A stretch of DNA of 64,000 bases from Cunninghamia lanceolata. Taxonomy: Eukaryota; Streptophyta; Pinopsida; Cupressales; Cupressaceae. The translations under genes and the position numbers were made by a program. This document shows positions 23,101 to 36,462 of this stretch, one piece after another. Position 1 is the first letter of the stretch; each line of letters begins with the position of its first letter. The notes beneath the pieces are model-generated. The model was not told the DNA's origin, did no database searches, and saw only the letters and a program-made list of their open reading frames with translations. The stretch spans positions 2,862,001-2,926,000 of the forward strand of contig BSBN01000494.1 in NCBI GenBank assembly GCA_027924645.1, given 5' to 3'.

Positions 23101-25259
23101 GATATGTTGTCTCAGTGGAAGGTTTTAAGATGGACCCAAAGAAGGTGAGAGCTATCCTTGAATGGCCTACGCCAAGGAGTACCACAGAGGTACGATCTTT
23201 TCATGGTTTGGCAAGTTTTTACATAAAGTTTATCATAAATTTTAGTAGCATTTGTGCACCCCTAACGGAGACAATGAGAGGGGATAGAAAAGAGTTTAGA
23301 TGGACTAAAGGAGCAGACAAAAGTTTTGACACATTGAAGCAGAAAGTTATAGAGCAACCTGTTTTGGCACTTCCAGATTTCAATAAGGTATTTCAAGTAG
23401 ATTGTGATGCTAGTGGTAGTGCTATAGGAGTTGTTTTGAGTCAATAAAGTAAGCCCATTGCCTATTTTAGTGAGAAGCTTAATGATGCCAAGAAAAGGTA
23501 TTCTGTTTATGATCAAAAATTTTATGCTATAGTTCAGGCTTTAAAGAAATGGAGACATTATCTATTGCCAAAAGAGTTTGTTTTATATACTGATCATCAG
23601 GCTTTGCAGTATCTTAATAGTCAAAAAAAGTTGAACCAAAGGCATTTTAAATGGTTTGAGTTTTTTCAGAGTTATACTTTTGTTTTGAAGCACAAGAGTG
23701 GGAAGTCCAATAGAGTTGCAAATGCCTTGAGTAGAAGGCAAAATTTGTTGACAGAAATGAAGATAGAGGTTGTTGGGTTTGATGAGCTCAAAATTTTGTA
23801 TCCTAAAGATCTAGATTTTACAGAGGCTTGGAAAGCTTGTTTGGAACCTGTTACTTTGGACAGGATAAAATGGTTGGATTTCATCATCCAAGATGGCATG
23901 TTGTTTAGAGGAAGCCAGTTGTGCATTCTGAGGAGTTCCATGAGAGAGAACCTGATAAAAGAGAAGTATAGTGGGGGATTAGTTGGACACTTTGGTCGAG
24001 ATAAGACCATTGCTATTATTGGTGAAAATTATTATTGGCCACAGTTGCAGCAGGACTTGAGGAAATTTGTGCAGAGTTGCAAAGTGTGTCATATGGCAAA
24101 AGGAACAAGTCAGAATACAGGGTTGTATCAGCTATTACCTATTCCTAAGAAGCCATGGGATGATACTAGTATGGATTTTGTTCTTGGTTTACCAAGGACA
24201 CAGAGAGGACATGATTCCATTTTTGTGGTGGTGGACAGATTCTCGAATATGGCACATTTTATCCCTTGCAAAAAGACTAATGATGCTGTTCATATTGCTG
24301 AATTATTTTTTAGGGAGGTGATGAGATTACACGGTCTACCAAAGAGCATAGTTTCAGATCAAGATACCAAGTTTGTTAGTTATTTCTGGAGGACATTATG
24401 GAATAAATTGAAGACATATTTGAAGTTCAGTTCTGCACACCATCCATAGACAGATGGATAGACAGAAGTGGTGAATAGGAGTTTGGGTAATCTACTACAA
24501 TGCTTAGTAGGAGATAAGCCCAAGAGATGGGATTTGATTTTACCACAGGCAGAATTTGCTTACAATAATTCTGTCAATAGGAGTACTGGTAAAATCACCA
24601 TTCCAAATTGTATATGGAAATAGCCCAAGAAATGCTTCTGAGTTAAGGAAGCTGGACAAAGGAGAAAAGACAAGTGCCGAAGCCGAAGACTTTGTAGAAC
24701 ATCTGAAGAATTTGCATGAAGAGGTGAGAAAGCACATTAATAAGATGAATATTCAGTACAAGGCTAAGGAAGATCAGAAGAGGAGATATAAGGAGTTCCA
24801 GGTAGGAGATGAAGTCATGGTTCACTTGAGAAAAGAAAGGTTCCCAATTGGAACATACAATAAGTTGAAAATGAAGAAATTTGGATTGTGCAGAATCCTG
24901 AAGAAGCATGATTCAGGAAATGCATATGAGGTAGAGCTACCAAGTCGGATCAATATTTCCCCTGTGTTCAACATTGTTGATCTAACAGAATATCATGAAG
25001 GTGGCACAGAGGATGGACCAACAAAAGAACAGTGGAGTATTATGGCATCTACTTCAACGGAGGAGATAGAAGAGATCTTGGATAGCCATGTGGGAAGAAG
25101 TACTCGAAACAGGCAATATGAATAATATCTGGTGAAATGGAAAGGAAGGCCTATTGAAGATTCTTCTCAGTTGTCTAAGGAAGAGGTTGACTGTTTGGGT
25201 TTTCCTTAAACAAACACCTAAGACGTGACAAGGTCACTTCTCAAATTACCCTGGGTGTC

Positions 25260-26133
25260 TGATGTAGGAGCATCCAGTGGTGTAAGGGCAATCTTGCATC
25301 ACCCAAAAAGAAGTTGATTCAAAATCACTGCAGTTGTTTTCATTTCTTTCCATAATTAGTGTTTCTGGTTCCATAATCTCTTGAATAATGATGTAGGACT
25401 TTCAGTTTTTCAAAACTGCTAAAAATAGCAAACTGCCAGTTTTGAAAAGTTTAACTGCCATTTTAGGAAAGTTTGCATTTGGGCACGGATTGAAGTGAAA
25501 ACTTACAGAAAGCTTCATAACTGAAATATAAGACCTTTGGCAAAGGAATCAGGCAAAGATCATTTGTGAGCTAAAAGATATTAAAGTTTTTGTTTTCTGG
25601 AAAGCCCCTAAAAATTTCTGAAATGAGTTATGAGGCACTAAAACATCCCATAACATCCTGAAAAGTTGATAGAAATTTTTTTATAGATTTCTGGTGTGAT
25701 AGTTCACATCGCAAACTTTCTGATGCCTAAAATGGTTCGTCAATTGGACACCCAGATCAAAAGTTATGCTTCCTAGAAGTTGACCTACTTTTGGAGGGAG
25801 TTGCAAATTTTGAAATTTAGCTGGAAGCTGCCAAAAAGTGCTATTTATGACTATTTTGGGAACCCTAGACAGTAGTAGAATTAAGGGGGGAAGTGTAGAG
25901 TCAAGAATAGGCAGAAAAATAGAAACCCTAGCTGATTTGGGGTTACAGAAGGCTGAAGATTCTAGAGTCTTGAGGTTAGGAATGCTGTAATGTGTTGCAG
26001 CCAGTAGAGGATTCATCCTATGATTGTACTAAGCTTCTATAATGTAATGAGTTGCTCAGATCAATAAAAAAATATTCTATTATATGTGTTCTATTTTTGT
26101 TGTTGTGTGTTTTATGATTTAGCGCCTTCATCA
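25260..26133 (+). repeat. 3' LTR of chromovirus
   Basis: 874 bp, tgatgtagg to ccttcatca, flanked on the right by the gatac duplication. No clear polypurine tract precedes it: the bases before 25260 read ttaccctgggtgtc. Confidence 0.93.
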
Positions 26134-27399
26134 GATACAAATACATAATTTACTTGTAGTGCCTCTCTCGCACAAAATATGGTAAATGCATCGCACACAA
26201 TGAGCATTTCTCACTCAATTGTTTTTGTTCAATAAATACAGTAAGTGCATCTCTCACACAAAATATGAAATATGCATAAATTGCAATAATATAATTATAG
26301 TGATCATTACTCAATCCAAAACACAATGAGTATAAAAGGTGTATCTCACACACAAATTATGAATGTAATCATTACTCAAATGCTTTATCCGCACAAAGGA
26401 ATCAATAACTCATTCTAGTGCATCATTCACATTAGGATAAGTATAGTGAACATTTCTCGTTCAAGTATAAATATAATAAATATGATAAGTGCATTAAGGA
26501 AACAATTTCATACAGATGCGTCATTTGCACAAAGCATTAGAGGTGTATTACTGCACAGTACGTTACTTGCACCAAAAAAGTATCATTCTCATATAGTACA
26601 TATGTATAAGTACTCTCACTAATAACAATCAAGCATACATGATTCACCACATCAATCATTCTTACCTTGTCTATAAGGCAAATCAAGAAAACTTATCTGA
26701 TCAACTTCTAGCATGAGTCATTAATGAAGATCCTTAAGACATCTTAACCTTGTATTGGTCAAAAGATCTCGTGGATTCTACTAGATCCATGCTTACATCC
26801 TGAAAGAATACTTGGTGTTGCTTAAAAATCAGCTTTCCTATAGTTTAGTATTGTTGCAGACATTCTTGCCTTAAAACATTCATCTTAGGTTTATTTCCCC
26901 TGAGAAGGCTCAACCAATAGTTATCCATCATTGTCGACTTTATTTACTTCACAGGTGATTTTCCTTCTTCCTCTTATCAACTCATTCATCATTTAAATTA
27001 TCAGAGAGATCTCTCTTCTTAATATGTTTCACTTTTACTGCCACATTATCATTCATGGGTTGTCACCATATACTATCCATATTGGCTTACTTCAAATAGC
27101 ACTATATATTATTCATCTTGGCTTACTTCAAATAGTCACCAGTACTCTTACTAGCAAGTCCTATGAAAATGTGACTAAGGCAAAGAGGTCTCTCACCTCT
27201 AGAGCTCTTTGAACGATCGAACTACATCTAAATTTCTACTCTATTTCAACTGAACCATGTATGAATCACCAATTCATCAAAAGAATCTTGACCCATAACT
27301 AGGGTTCTCTATTTGATATAACAGGTTCACCTTATAATGCAACCTAAGTGTAGAAGACTCGAGGCCTGAGTGTTGAACCCAAAATGCTCTGATAACAAA

Positions 27400-28813
27400 T
27401 GTAAAGTCTGAAAATATTACATACTAAAAATAACATTTGAAAAGCAACTCAATCCAAAAATGGAAAGGAAATCAATTCATTAATGGAATATCCATAAATG
27501 TTTAACATTTAGCAAGTTTCCATAATAAGCAAAGATCATCTTTTATAATTGTTCCCAATACATTGGTGATACATAATGAGAAGTACAATTTATAGAATAA
27601 TTAATAATCACCTTCAGATTGTCTAGTTACCTACACCATTCATATAATGCTTGTCTTCGTAATAGTAACTGCACAAATCTTTCGGTATGAATCTGCACAA
27701 CTCGATATAAACATTAGTCCCACAAAATCAATGAACAACATATTAGATATCAATGCACAAGATGACAAACCTATAGGCCCTAAGGGGCCGACCTAATGTC
27801 TCGGGGGCTCAAGATGGCCTTGCCTACGTACGCACAGCACAGAGACTTCATAGTTCAGGGTAACTAGTCTTGCAACCATAAGGTTGACTTAGATACTTTA
27901 ACTCACACGATATCTAGTTCATCACATAATATTTTCTAGAATCAATAAATCAAGTAATATACACATCCATATTGTTCCATATACTGATTAAATCATTCAA
28001 GTTTTAAAAAATGCATGCAACAATTAAATTTATAAATATTCCCTACAATTAAAATAGGGAAGTTATAACAACAAAAATATTCCAACCATTCTTGGATATT
28101 GATATGAAACACACTTTCTTTTATATTTCTCTCACCCTCATCTATACTATAATTTAAAGTTTTAGCCTCATTCCTAAATTCTAATCTACATTTATATTAT
28201 CCAAAAAAAAGTAAAATATAGCTTAAGGTAATCCATGAAGAGCCTACTAAATTTTTCATTCAATAAGAAAACCTCCAATTCCTAAGTCATTAGAGCAATG
28301 CACAAGTATCTCAAGAGTTCTATTCTCTCATACATGGCTAGTTACACATTAAAGATTCTAATAAAATAATTCACTCTACTTACTTAAATGAGATTCTTAT
28401 TTTCAATTATTAACCTATATAAATCAATTTCAATTGTTGACAAAACATTCTAGATGATTGGAAAAATGAATTAATTGAATAGAAATAGCCTTAACATGAA
28501 AAACCACCCAGTAGTAAATCTGTCATAACTTTCTTATTTCTTAGTGTAATTCTAAATTTCAAGATGTTTTGGAAAGGTAAGAATAATGGGAATAAAACTC
28601 AGAAAATAATTAGAAAATTTATGTAAGATGAGGAGGTAGTGTTTACTGCAATCATCCCTTTCCCTCAAATCTTGATTTACCCCAAACTTGATTATAAATC
28701 GAGAATGAATTGATTACTCAAAAGTATTCCCTATATTATAATAAATGATAGAAATACTAAAAGATTAAAGATCTTTTATTTACTTTAATTTTAACGTTTC
28801 AAATAACTATGCA

Positions 28814-28863
<50 letters not shown>

Positions 28864-30289
28864 ATAATCTAACAATTGTGTTTATAAACTAATCAAAATA
28901 AGGATTTAATTTGACCTTCTTGCACTACAAGAATATTCTTGATTCAATCTATTTTTTTGTATGAAAGATTATCTAATCATACCCATTCCAAGAAAGAAAA
29001 TATGAGAATTCATCTAACACACTTATATAATGAGAATAATTCATTTCCAACAAAATAAACTACCAACAAAACCCTAGATTTTCAATCTTTTCTACATCAG
29101 TGGTAAAAATGCGACAACTTTCAAAATACTTGAAAATTTTGAAAAACATGAAATGTTTCGGAAAGCTGAAAACATGATTCTCAAAACCCAGAAACCTTTT
29201 TATAAACTAATTCGTATGATAAGATTAATTTCATGAGACAACAAGTTTTCTTAAAAAAAAATTTAGAATAACTTTAACATAATAATGGTGAGCTTTCAAG
29301 GAAATACCTCAAGGATTTAATTAATGAAGAATACCTCCAAACGCATTTGAAGATAGACTCCAAGATTCCTTAATGTGAGAGCTTCCATATTATTCAGTTG
29401 AGTGCTTCCTTTCTTCTACCTAGGATTCTATTGCCCTCATGAAATTCAGAATTTTTTTCATCTAACAAGTCATCGTGGATGTATGTTTTCTTTACCTCAT
29501 CGAAATGGTTGTAATTTCCTTCAAGAATTCTTCATCATCAGCTATGAACGTCCTCTTGATGACCTGTAAAAATCAGAAATAAACCTGGGCTCTTCTCTTC
29601 ATTTCTTTCTCTTGAAGCCAAACTTCCATCTCCTTATAATATCTCCTTTTGCCAAGTTTCATATTCTTCTTTTGGGCTCCAATGACTCCTTGTATTCCTC
29701 TTCTTGCTTGTGGTGTTCATTTCTTTTTAAGAAATGTGATTCTTGGATTTCCTATCATTTCTTTTCTTCATGAATTGAATGCTCTAAGACTTTTCGAAAG
29801 AAGAAGACTCGACAACTTCCAATTTCGTCACCCATTTTCTTGTGCACTAAAAATGCATTAAAACAACTCTAAAACATATTTTTTATAAATAAACAAGTAC
29901 CCTACCCTTAGGTGATTGACCTATGGTCTTAATTTTACCAAAAATAATGATAAAAAAGCTCTTATTCCCCACAACACACAAGAATAATTAATTTAAATCA
30001 ATTAACTAAACCATATCAAGACCTTACTGCTAAATTCTATTCTCTTTATAACTTATATCATAATTTCATTAAAAAAATCTAAAATTAGCTCCACTAACTT
30101 GAAACTATAAATAAATATTAATTATTCTCAATAAAATATCATAATTAATAAATAAGTTTCAAGTATGTTCTGATACCTCTCCGCTGAGAGTGTATTCCTG
30201 TCACACACATGAGTCAAAATTAGTCAACGATCATTAAAATAGTAATATTAAATTGAAAAATTAATTTTTGAAAAATAGGGGTTGTGACA
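27400..30289 (-). repeat. LTR copy 2 (about 2.9 kb) of the minus-strand non-coding element
   Basis: Bounded by tgtaaagtctg on the left and gggttgtgaca on the right (TG...CA). On its left is a reverse primer site and on its right a reverse polypurine tract, so it is shared by two internal regions. Compared with copy 3 it has about 27 extra bp near 28410 and a (TG)n tract. Confidence 0.88.
28817..28859. repeat. (TG)n microsatellite
   Basis: About 21 uninterrupted TG units inside LTR copy 2. The same position in LTR copy 3 (near 34097) has only a short (TA)n tract, so the expansion is specific to this copy. Confidence 0.95.
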
Positions 30290-32707
30290 TCCTTTCCCCC
30301 TTAAAGAATCATTGTCCTGATGATCAAATCAACTTAACTGAAGATAAGGATTCATACCTCTTAAATTTTGTTTTACCTAAATGTCAAAATCGGCCCATCT
30401 AACAAATATATCATTATTCCAAGTCCCTGTTTACATTCATCACAGCAAAATTTCCTCTTTCTAACATTCATTTACTTGTACTTTTTGTTAGCACATCATT
30501 GTTCCTCAAATTAACTTCATTTCTATACTTTCAAAAAAGTAAAAGCATGCAAGGAGATTCATTTCTTTCATACAATCTTATATAGAATAATCAAATCTTT
30601 TTCATATTCCATGATATTTACAAAAAGTAAACAATTATGTTCTTTTTTTCAATATGCCTACATGCATGAGACATCAGAACAATTGCCCTTAGGATGAAAA
30701 ACAAGCATCTCATACTAGTTATCATCATTGGCAAGTCAAAATTCTAAAAAAAGAAAAAAGTCTTAGCATACAAAAAATATCAGCAATACAAAGGTTCAAT
30801 ACATGTTATATCCATTTCTGAATAACATAAATAAAATCAAATATATAATCTATATTCAGCCGCCATGACCCACTAGTCTTCCGCAAGCAAAAGGTCAAGA
30901 GTATGGTTAAGGTGCTTTTCCACCCAACCATGAAGCACTACACTTCCTCAAAACTCTTCGTAACTCGAAGAATACCTAGCCCTGCATGCGGCACCTAGAT
31001 ACCTATAACAAAAGGGTAGGAGGGAAACTCTCGATGCATGCCTGATGCCTTATATGCATTCTATACTTGAATGAACATATTTCTTGCATACAGGATGTCG
31101 CAGAGAAACATAGAATATATTTTTTTCTAGGCATTTCTTATCCATCTATTTCAATGGTACATGGCTTTGGCCAAAGCACTTTTCAAAAAATATTGGTCAA
31201 ATCCTGAAAAGAGGATCTGCGTTCTCTGTTATTCCACATTCAACATCCTGTCTCAGAAGGTAAGCTTTACCACATACATTCAACAAGAATAATCTATTTC
31301 AAATTGCATAAAATATAGAACACATAAATATGATAGTGCATAACTCGCACTAGTGCACATAAAATCAATAATAAGAAAGCATGAATCCTTTGCTGCATAA
31401 CTCACACAGGATACAAATACATAATTTACTTTTAGTGCCTCTCTCACACAAAATATGGTAAATGCATGGAATTTTTTTGTTCAATAAATACGGTAAGTGC
31501 ATCTCTCACACAAAATATGGAATATGCATAAATTGCAATAATATAATTATAGTGATCATTACTTGATCCAAAACACAATGAGTATAAAAGGTGTATCTCA
31601 CACACAAATTATGAATGTAATCATTACTCAAATGCTTTATCCACACAAAGGAATCAATAACTCATTCTATTGCATCATTCACATTAGGATAAGTATAGGG
31701 AACATTTTGCGAACTCAAGTAAAAATATAATAAATATGATAAGTGCATTAAGGAAACAATTTCATACAGATGCGTCATTTGCACAAAGCATTAGAGGTGT
31801 ATTACTACACAGTGTGTTACTTGCACCCGAAAAGTATCATTCTCATATAGTACATATGTATAAGTACTCTCACTAATAACAATCAAGCATACATGGGATC
31901 GGTACCCTTTTTAACCTCTTATCTAATCAAAAACAACCAAGCATACATGATTCACCACATCAATCATTCTTACCTTGTCTATAAGGCAAATCGAGAAAAC
32001 TTATCTAATCAACTTCTATCATGAGTCATTAATGAAGATCCTTAAGACATCTTAACCTTGTATTCTCTAAAAGATCTCATGGATTCTACTAGATCCATGC
32101 TTACATCCTGAAAGAATACTTGGCATTGCTTAAAAATTAGCTTGCCTATAGTTTTGTAGTATTGCAGACATTCTTGCCTTAAAACATTCATCTTAGGTTT
32201 CTTTCCCTTGAGAAGGTTCACCTAATAGTTATTCATCATTGTTGACTTTATTTACTTCACAGGTGATTTTCCTTCTTCCTCTTATCAACTCATTCATCCT
32301 TTACATTATCAAAGAGATCTCTCTTCTTAATATATTTCACTTTTACTGCCACATCATCATTCATGGGTTATCACCATATACTATCCATATTGGCTTACTT
32401 CAAATAGCACTATATATTATTCATCTTGGCTTACTTCAAATAGTCACTATTACTCTTACTAGCAAGTCCTATGAAAATGCGACTAAGGCAAAGAGGTCTC
32501 TCACCTCTAGAGCTCTTTGAATGATCGAACTACGTCTAAATTCCTACTCTATTTCAACTAAACCATGTAAGAATCACCAATTCATCAAAAGAATCTTGAC
32601 CCATAACTAGGGTTCTCTATTCGATATAACAGGTTCACCTTATAATGCAACCTAAGGGTAGAAGACTCGAGGCCCAAGTGCTGAACCTGAAACACTCTGA
32701 TACCAAA
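30290..32707 (-). mobile_element. Internal region 2 of the tandem non-coding LTR element
   Basis: About 2.4 kb between a reverse polypurine tract (tcctttccccctt, 30290-30302) and a reverse primer site (ctctgatacca, 32695-32705, perfect initiator tRNA-Met type). It matches internal region 1 with small indels, such as an added segment near 31893 and a deletion near 31467. No retroelement coding is visible. Confidence 0.85.
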
Positions 32708-35554
32708 TGTAAAGTCTGAAAATATTACTTACTAAAAATAACATTTGAAAAGTAACTCAATCCAAAAATGGAAAGGAAATCAATTCATTAATGAAATATC
32801 CATAAATGTTTAACATTTAGCGAGTTTCCTGTAATAAGCAAAGATCATCTTTTATAATTGTTCCCAATACATTGGTGATACATAATGAGAAGTACAATTT
32901 ACAGAATAATTAATAATCACCTTTAGATTATCCAGTTACCTACACCATTCATATAATGCTTGTCTTTGTAATAGTAACTGCACAAATCTTTTGGTATGAA
33001 TCTGTACAACTAGATATAAACATTAGTCCCGCAAAATCAATGAACAACATATTAGATATCAATGCACAAGATGACGAACCTACAGGCCCTAAGGGGCCGA
33101 CCTAATGTCTCGGGGGCTCAAGATGGTCTTGCCTACGTACGCGCAGCATAGAGACTTTGTAGTTTGGGGTAACTAGTCTTACAACCATAAGGTTGACTTA
33201 GATACTTTAACTCAAATGGTATCTAGTTCATCACATAATATTTTCTAGAATCAATAAATCAAGTAATATACACATCTATATTGTTCCATATGCTGATTAA
33301 ATCATTCAAGTTCTAAAAAGTGCATGCAATAATTAAATTTATAAATATTCCCTACAAGTAAAATAGGGAAGTTATAATAACAAAAATATTCCAACCATTC
33401 TTGGATATTGATATGAAACACGCTTTCTTTTATATTTCTCTCACCCTCATCTATACTATAATTTAAAGTTTTAGCCTCATTCCTAAATTCTAATCTACAT
33501 TTATATTATCCAAACAAAAGTAAAATATAGCTTAAGGTAATTCATGAAGAGCCTACTAAATTTTCCATTCAATAAGAAAACCTCCAATTCCTAAGTCATT
33601 AGAGCAATGCACAAGTATCTCAAGAGTTCTATTCTCTCATACATGGCTAGTTACACATTAAAGATTCTAATAAAATAATTCACTCTACTTACTTAAATGA
33701 GATTCTTATTTTCAATTGTTGACAAAACATTCTAGATGATTGGAAAATAAATTAATTGAATAGAAATAGCCTTAACATGAAAAACCACCCAGTAGTAAAT
33801 CTGTCATAACTTTCTTATTTCTTAGTGTAATTCTAAAATTCAAGATTTTTTCGAAAGGTAAGAATAAAGGGAATAAAACCCAGAAAATAATTAGAAAATT
33901 TCTATAAGATGAAGAGGTAGTGTTTACTGCAATCATCTCTTTCCCTCTAATCTTGATTTACCCCAAACTTGATTATAAATCGAGAATGAATTGATTACTC
34001 AAAAGTATTCCCTATATTATAATAAATTATAGAAATACTAAAAGATTAAAGATCTTTTATTTGCTTTAATTTTGACATTTCAAATAACTATGCAATATAT
34101 ATATATGTCTGATCTAACAATTGTTTTTATAAACTAATCAACATAAGGATTTAATTTGACCTTCTTGCACTACAAGAATATTCTTGATTCAATCTAATTT
34201 TTTTATATAACTAAATATATGAAAGATTATCTAATCGTACCCATTCCAAGAAATAAAATATGAGAATTCATCTAACACAATTATATAATGAGAATAATTC
34301 ATTTCCAACAAAGTAAACTACCAACAAAACCCTAGATTTTCAATCTTTTCTACAGCAGTGGTAAAAATGAGATAACTTTCAAAATACTTAACAAAATTGA
34401 AAAGTATAAAATATTTCGGAAAGATAAAAACATGATTCTCAAAACCCAGAAACTTTTTTATAAATTAATTCGTATGATAAGATTAATTTCATGAGACAAC
34501 AACAAGTTTTCTTAAAAGAATTTTCAGAATAACTTTAACATAATAATGGTGATCTTTCAAGGAAATACCTCAAGGATTTAATTAATGAAGAATACCTCCA
34601 AATGCATTTGAAGAAAGACTCCAAGACTCCTTAATGTGAGAGCTTCCATATTATTCAGTTGAGTGCTTCCTTTCTTCTACCTAGGATTCTATTGCCCTCC
34701 TCATGAAATTCAGAAATTTTTCCATCTAACAAGTCACCGTGGATGTATGTTTTCTTTTCCTCATCGAAATGGTTGTAATTTCCTTCAAGAATTCTTCAAC
34801 ATCAGCTATTAATGTCCTCTTGATAACCTGCAAAAATCAGAAATAAACCTGGGCTCTTCTCTTCATTTCCTCCTCTTGAAGCCAAACTTCCATCTCCTTA
34901 TAATATATCCTTTTGCCAAGTTTCATATTTTTCTTTTGGGCTCCAATGACTCCTTGTATTCCTCTTCTTGCTTGTGGCATTCGTTTATTTTTAAGAAATG
35001 TGATTCTTGGATTTCCTTTTATTTCTTTTCTTCATGACTTGAATGCTCTAAGACTCTTAGAAAGAAGAAGACTCTAAAACTTCTAATTTCGTCACCCATT
35101 TTCTTGTGCACTAAAAATGCATTAAAACAACTCTAAAACATATTTTTTATGAATAAACAAGTACCCTACCCATAGGTGATTGACCTGTGTTATTAATTTT
35201 ACCAAAAATAATGATAAAAGAGCTCTTATTCCCCACAACACACAAGAATAATTAATTTAAATCAATTAACTAAACCACATCAAGACCTTTCTACTAAATT
35301 TTATCCTCTTTATAACTTATATCATAATTTCATTAAAAAAAGTTCTAAAATTAGCTCCACTAACTTGAAACTATAAATAAACATTAATTATTCTCAATAA
35401 AATATCATAATTAATAAATAAGTTTCAAGTATGTTCTGATACCTCTCCGCTGAGAGTGTATTCCTATCACGTACATGAGTTAAAATTAGTCAACGATGGT
35501 TAAAATAGTAATATTAAATTGAAAATTAATTTTTTAAAAATAGGGGTTGTGACA
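32708..35554 (-). repeat. LTR copy 3 (about 2.85 kb), outer LTR
   Basis: tgtaaagtctg to ggttgtgaca. Sequence homology to the other copies stops exactly at 35554 and is followed by tgagg, which would be one target-site copy; its partner should lie left of the missing part of LTR copy 1 and is not in the window. Confidence 0.88.
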
Positions 35555-36462
35555 TGAGGCCATTAATACATGTGCACAGTGATTGACTCACACATACACA
35601 CTAACCAACTAGTAATAGGAAGTGGATGCAACCTCCTGCATGCATCTTCCCATCACCTAGTTCACCAATAGTTACCCTTTAAGTACATCCCATCCAAAAA
35701 ATGGAACATTGGTGCATCTCATTACACCATGGATCCCATCATTTTCCACAGTTCACTGCCAAGTATTATGATAGGCAAGCATCCCATATTACTTGGGGTC
35801 ATCACTGGCTAAGGTGTAAGTGTAACAACATACAATACATGAGGTCATTAATAAGATTTTCATAGCCCGTTGAATCTTTTGAGTCACTAGATCTTGACAT
35901 CTATCACCTTCATGCCACTAATGAAAGTCAAACTAACTTAGAATGGGGTAGCTCTTGGAATCTATCACTTGCATGGTACTGTTGAAAGCTGGCCAATCCC
36001 TATCATATTGTGGGTAGCTCCTAGAATTCATAACCTCCATGCTATTGGTGATAACCAACTGAACCCTAAAATATAACTATTAGCTCCTGGCATTTGTCAT
36101 CTACACAATACTAGTGGCAGTTGACTAAACCTTACATATATCATATCAGACTTAGTCCCAACATGTGGGGTCATCTTATAGTCAGGTACACAATCAAGAT
36201 ATCACAAGAATTCACAAATACTAGTCAATTTGATCTAGTTACATGCCACATAAAGTGATCTATAAACCCATACACATGGTCTTATACGTCCAAATGTCTA
36301 AATTGTAGGTTAACACACAAGTAACACGTTGAACCCACATGAACCAAAGTATCAAAAAGATATAAAGATATTATAATGAACAACCCTAATATATGAAAAC
36401 CCAAATAATTATACGATATTCAATATTTTAAGCACTGACAGAGGAACATGCACCAACAACAT
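35555..36462. repeat. Non-coding flank with a ~66-bp diverged tandem repeat (35888-36140)
   Basis: Units beginning tagctc(t/c)t(g/a)g(a/c)at fall at 35950, 36016 and 36082, with a weaker one at about 35889. Each continues with tcat/tcac, a catgcta-like stretch, and a gaaag or gataacca segment. Four units fit, with spacings of about 61, 66 and 66 bp. The remainder shows no gene. Confidence 0.5.

Larger units (their letters stand above)
18025..25209 (+). pseudogene. Chromovirus gag-pol, decayed and split by insertion
   Basis: Start is ATG at 18025 (MPPRRNRIGRND). Gag runs to WWKEV at 18427, is interrupted, and resumes in frame at 21112 after removal of 18428-21106 plus one target copy. The CCHC knuckle near 21680 has lost its first cysteine (YFQCGEEGHRTYEC). 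Protease shows IIIDNGSIDN (about 21930). RT keeps YLDDILIV (about 22965), RNase H has [11 protein letters not shown] (23398) and [10 protein letters not shown] (23589), integrase has [20 protein letters not shown] and a conserved Glu in TEVVNRS. The first zinc-finger His of integrase appears to be Tyr (KYSGG). A chromodomain-like tail (YLVKWKGRPIEDSS) ends at 25209. Breaks include stops at 21627, 22059, 22674, 23445, 24447 and 25123 and a one-base insertion near 24592. Family-level identification is secure; the element cannot encode proteins now. Confidence 0.93.
17052..26133 (+). mobile_element. Ty3/gypsy chromovirus, full length, decayed
   Basis: LTRs 17052-17923 and 25260-26133 begin tgatg and end catca. 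The flanking 5-bp duplication gatac (17047-17051 and 26134-26138) marks the insertion point inside internal region 1 of the minus-strand element; joined, the flanks match the uninterrupted copy near 31410. The primer site (tggtatcagaaca) follows the 5' LTR. Domain order is gag, protease, RT, RNase H, integrase, chromodomain. Total length is 9.1 kb, of which 2.7 kb is a nested insertion. Confidence 0.95.
15929..27399 (-). mobile_element. Internal region 1 of tandem non-coding LTR element, interrupted by a chromovirus
   Basis: It begins with a reverse-orientation polypurine tract (tcctttccccctt, 15929-15941) and ends with a decayed reverse-orientation primer site (ctctgataaca, 27387-27397; initiator tRNA-Met type). 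Without the 17052-26138 insertion it is about 2.4 kb and matches internal region 2 (30290-32707). I find no gag or pol coding, so the element resembles a LARD-type derivative that would need proteins from another element. The plus-strand frame at 27024-27212 recurs at the matching site near 32239-32520 but has no recognisable domain. Confidence 0.75.
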
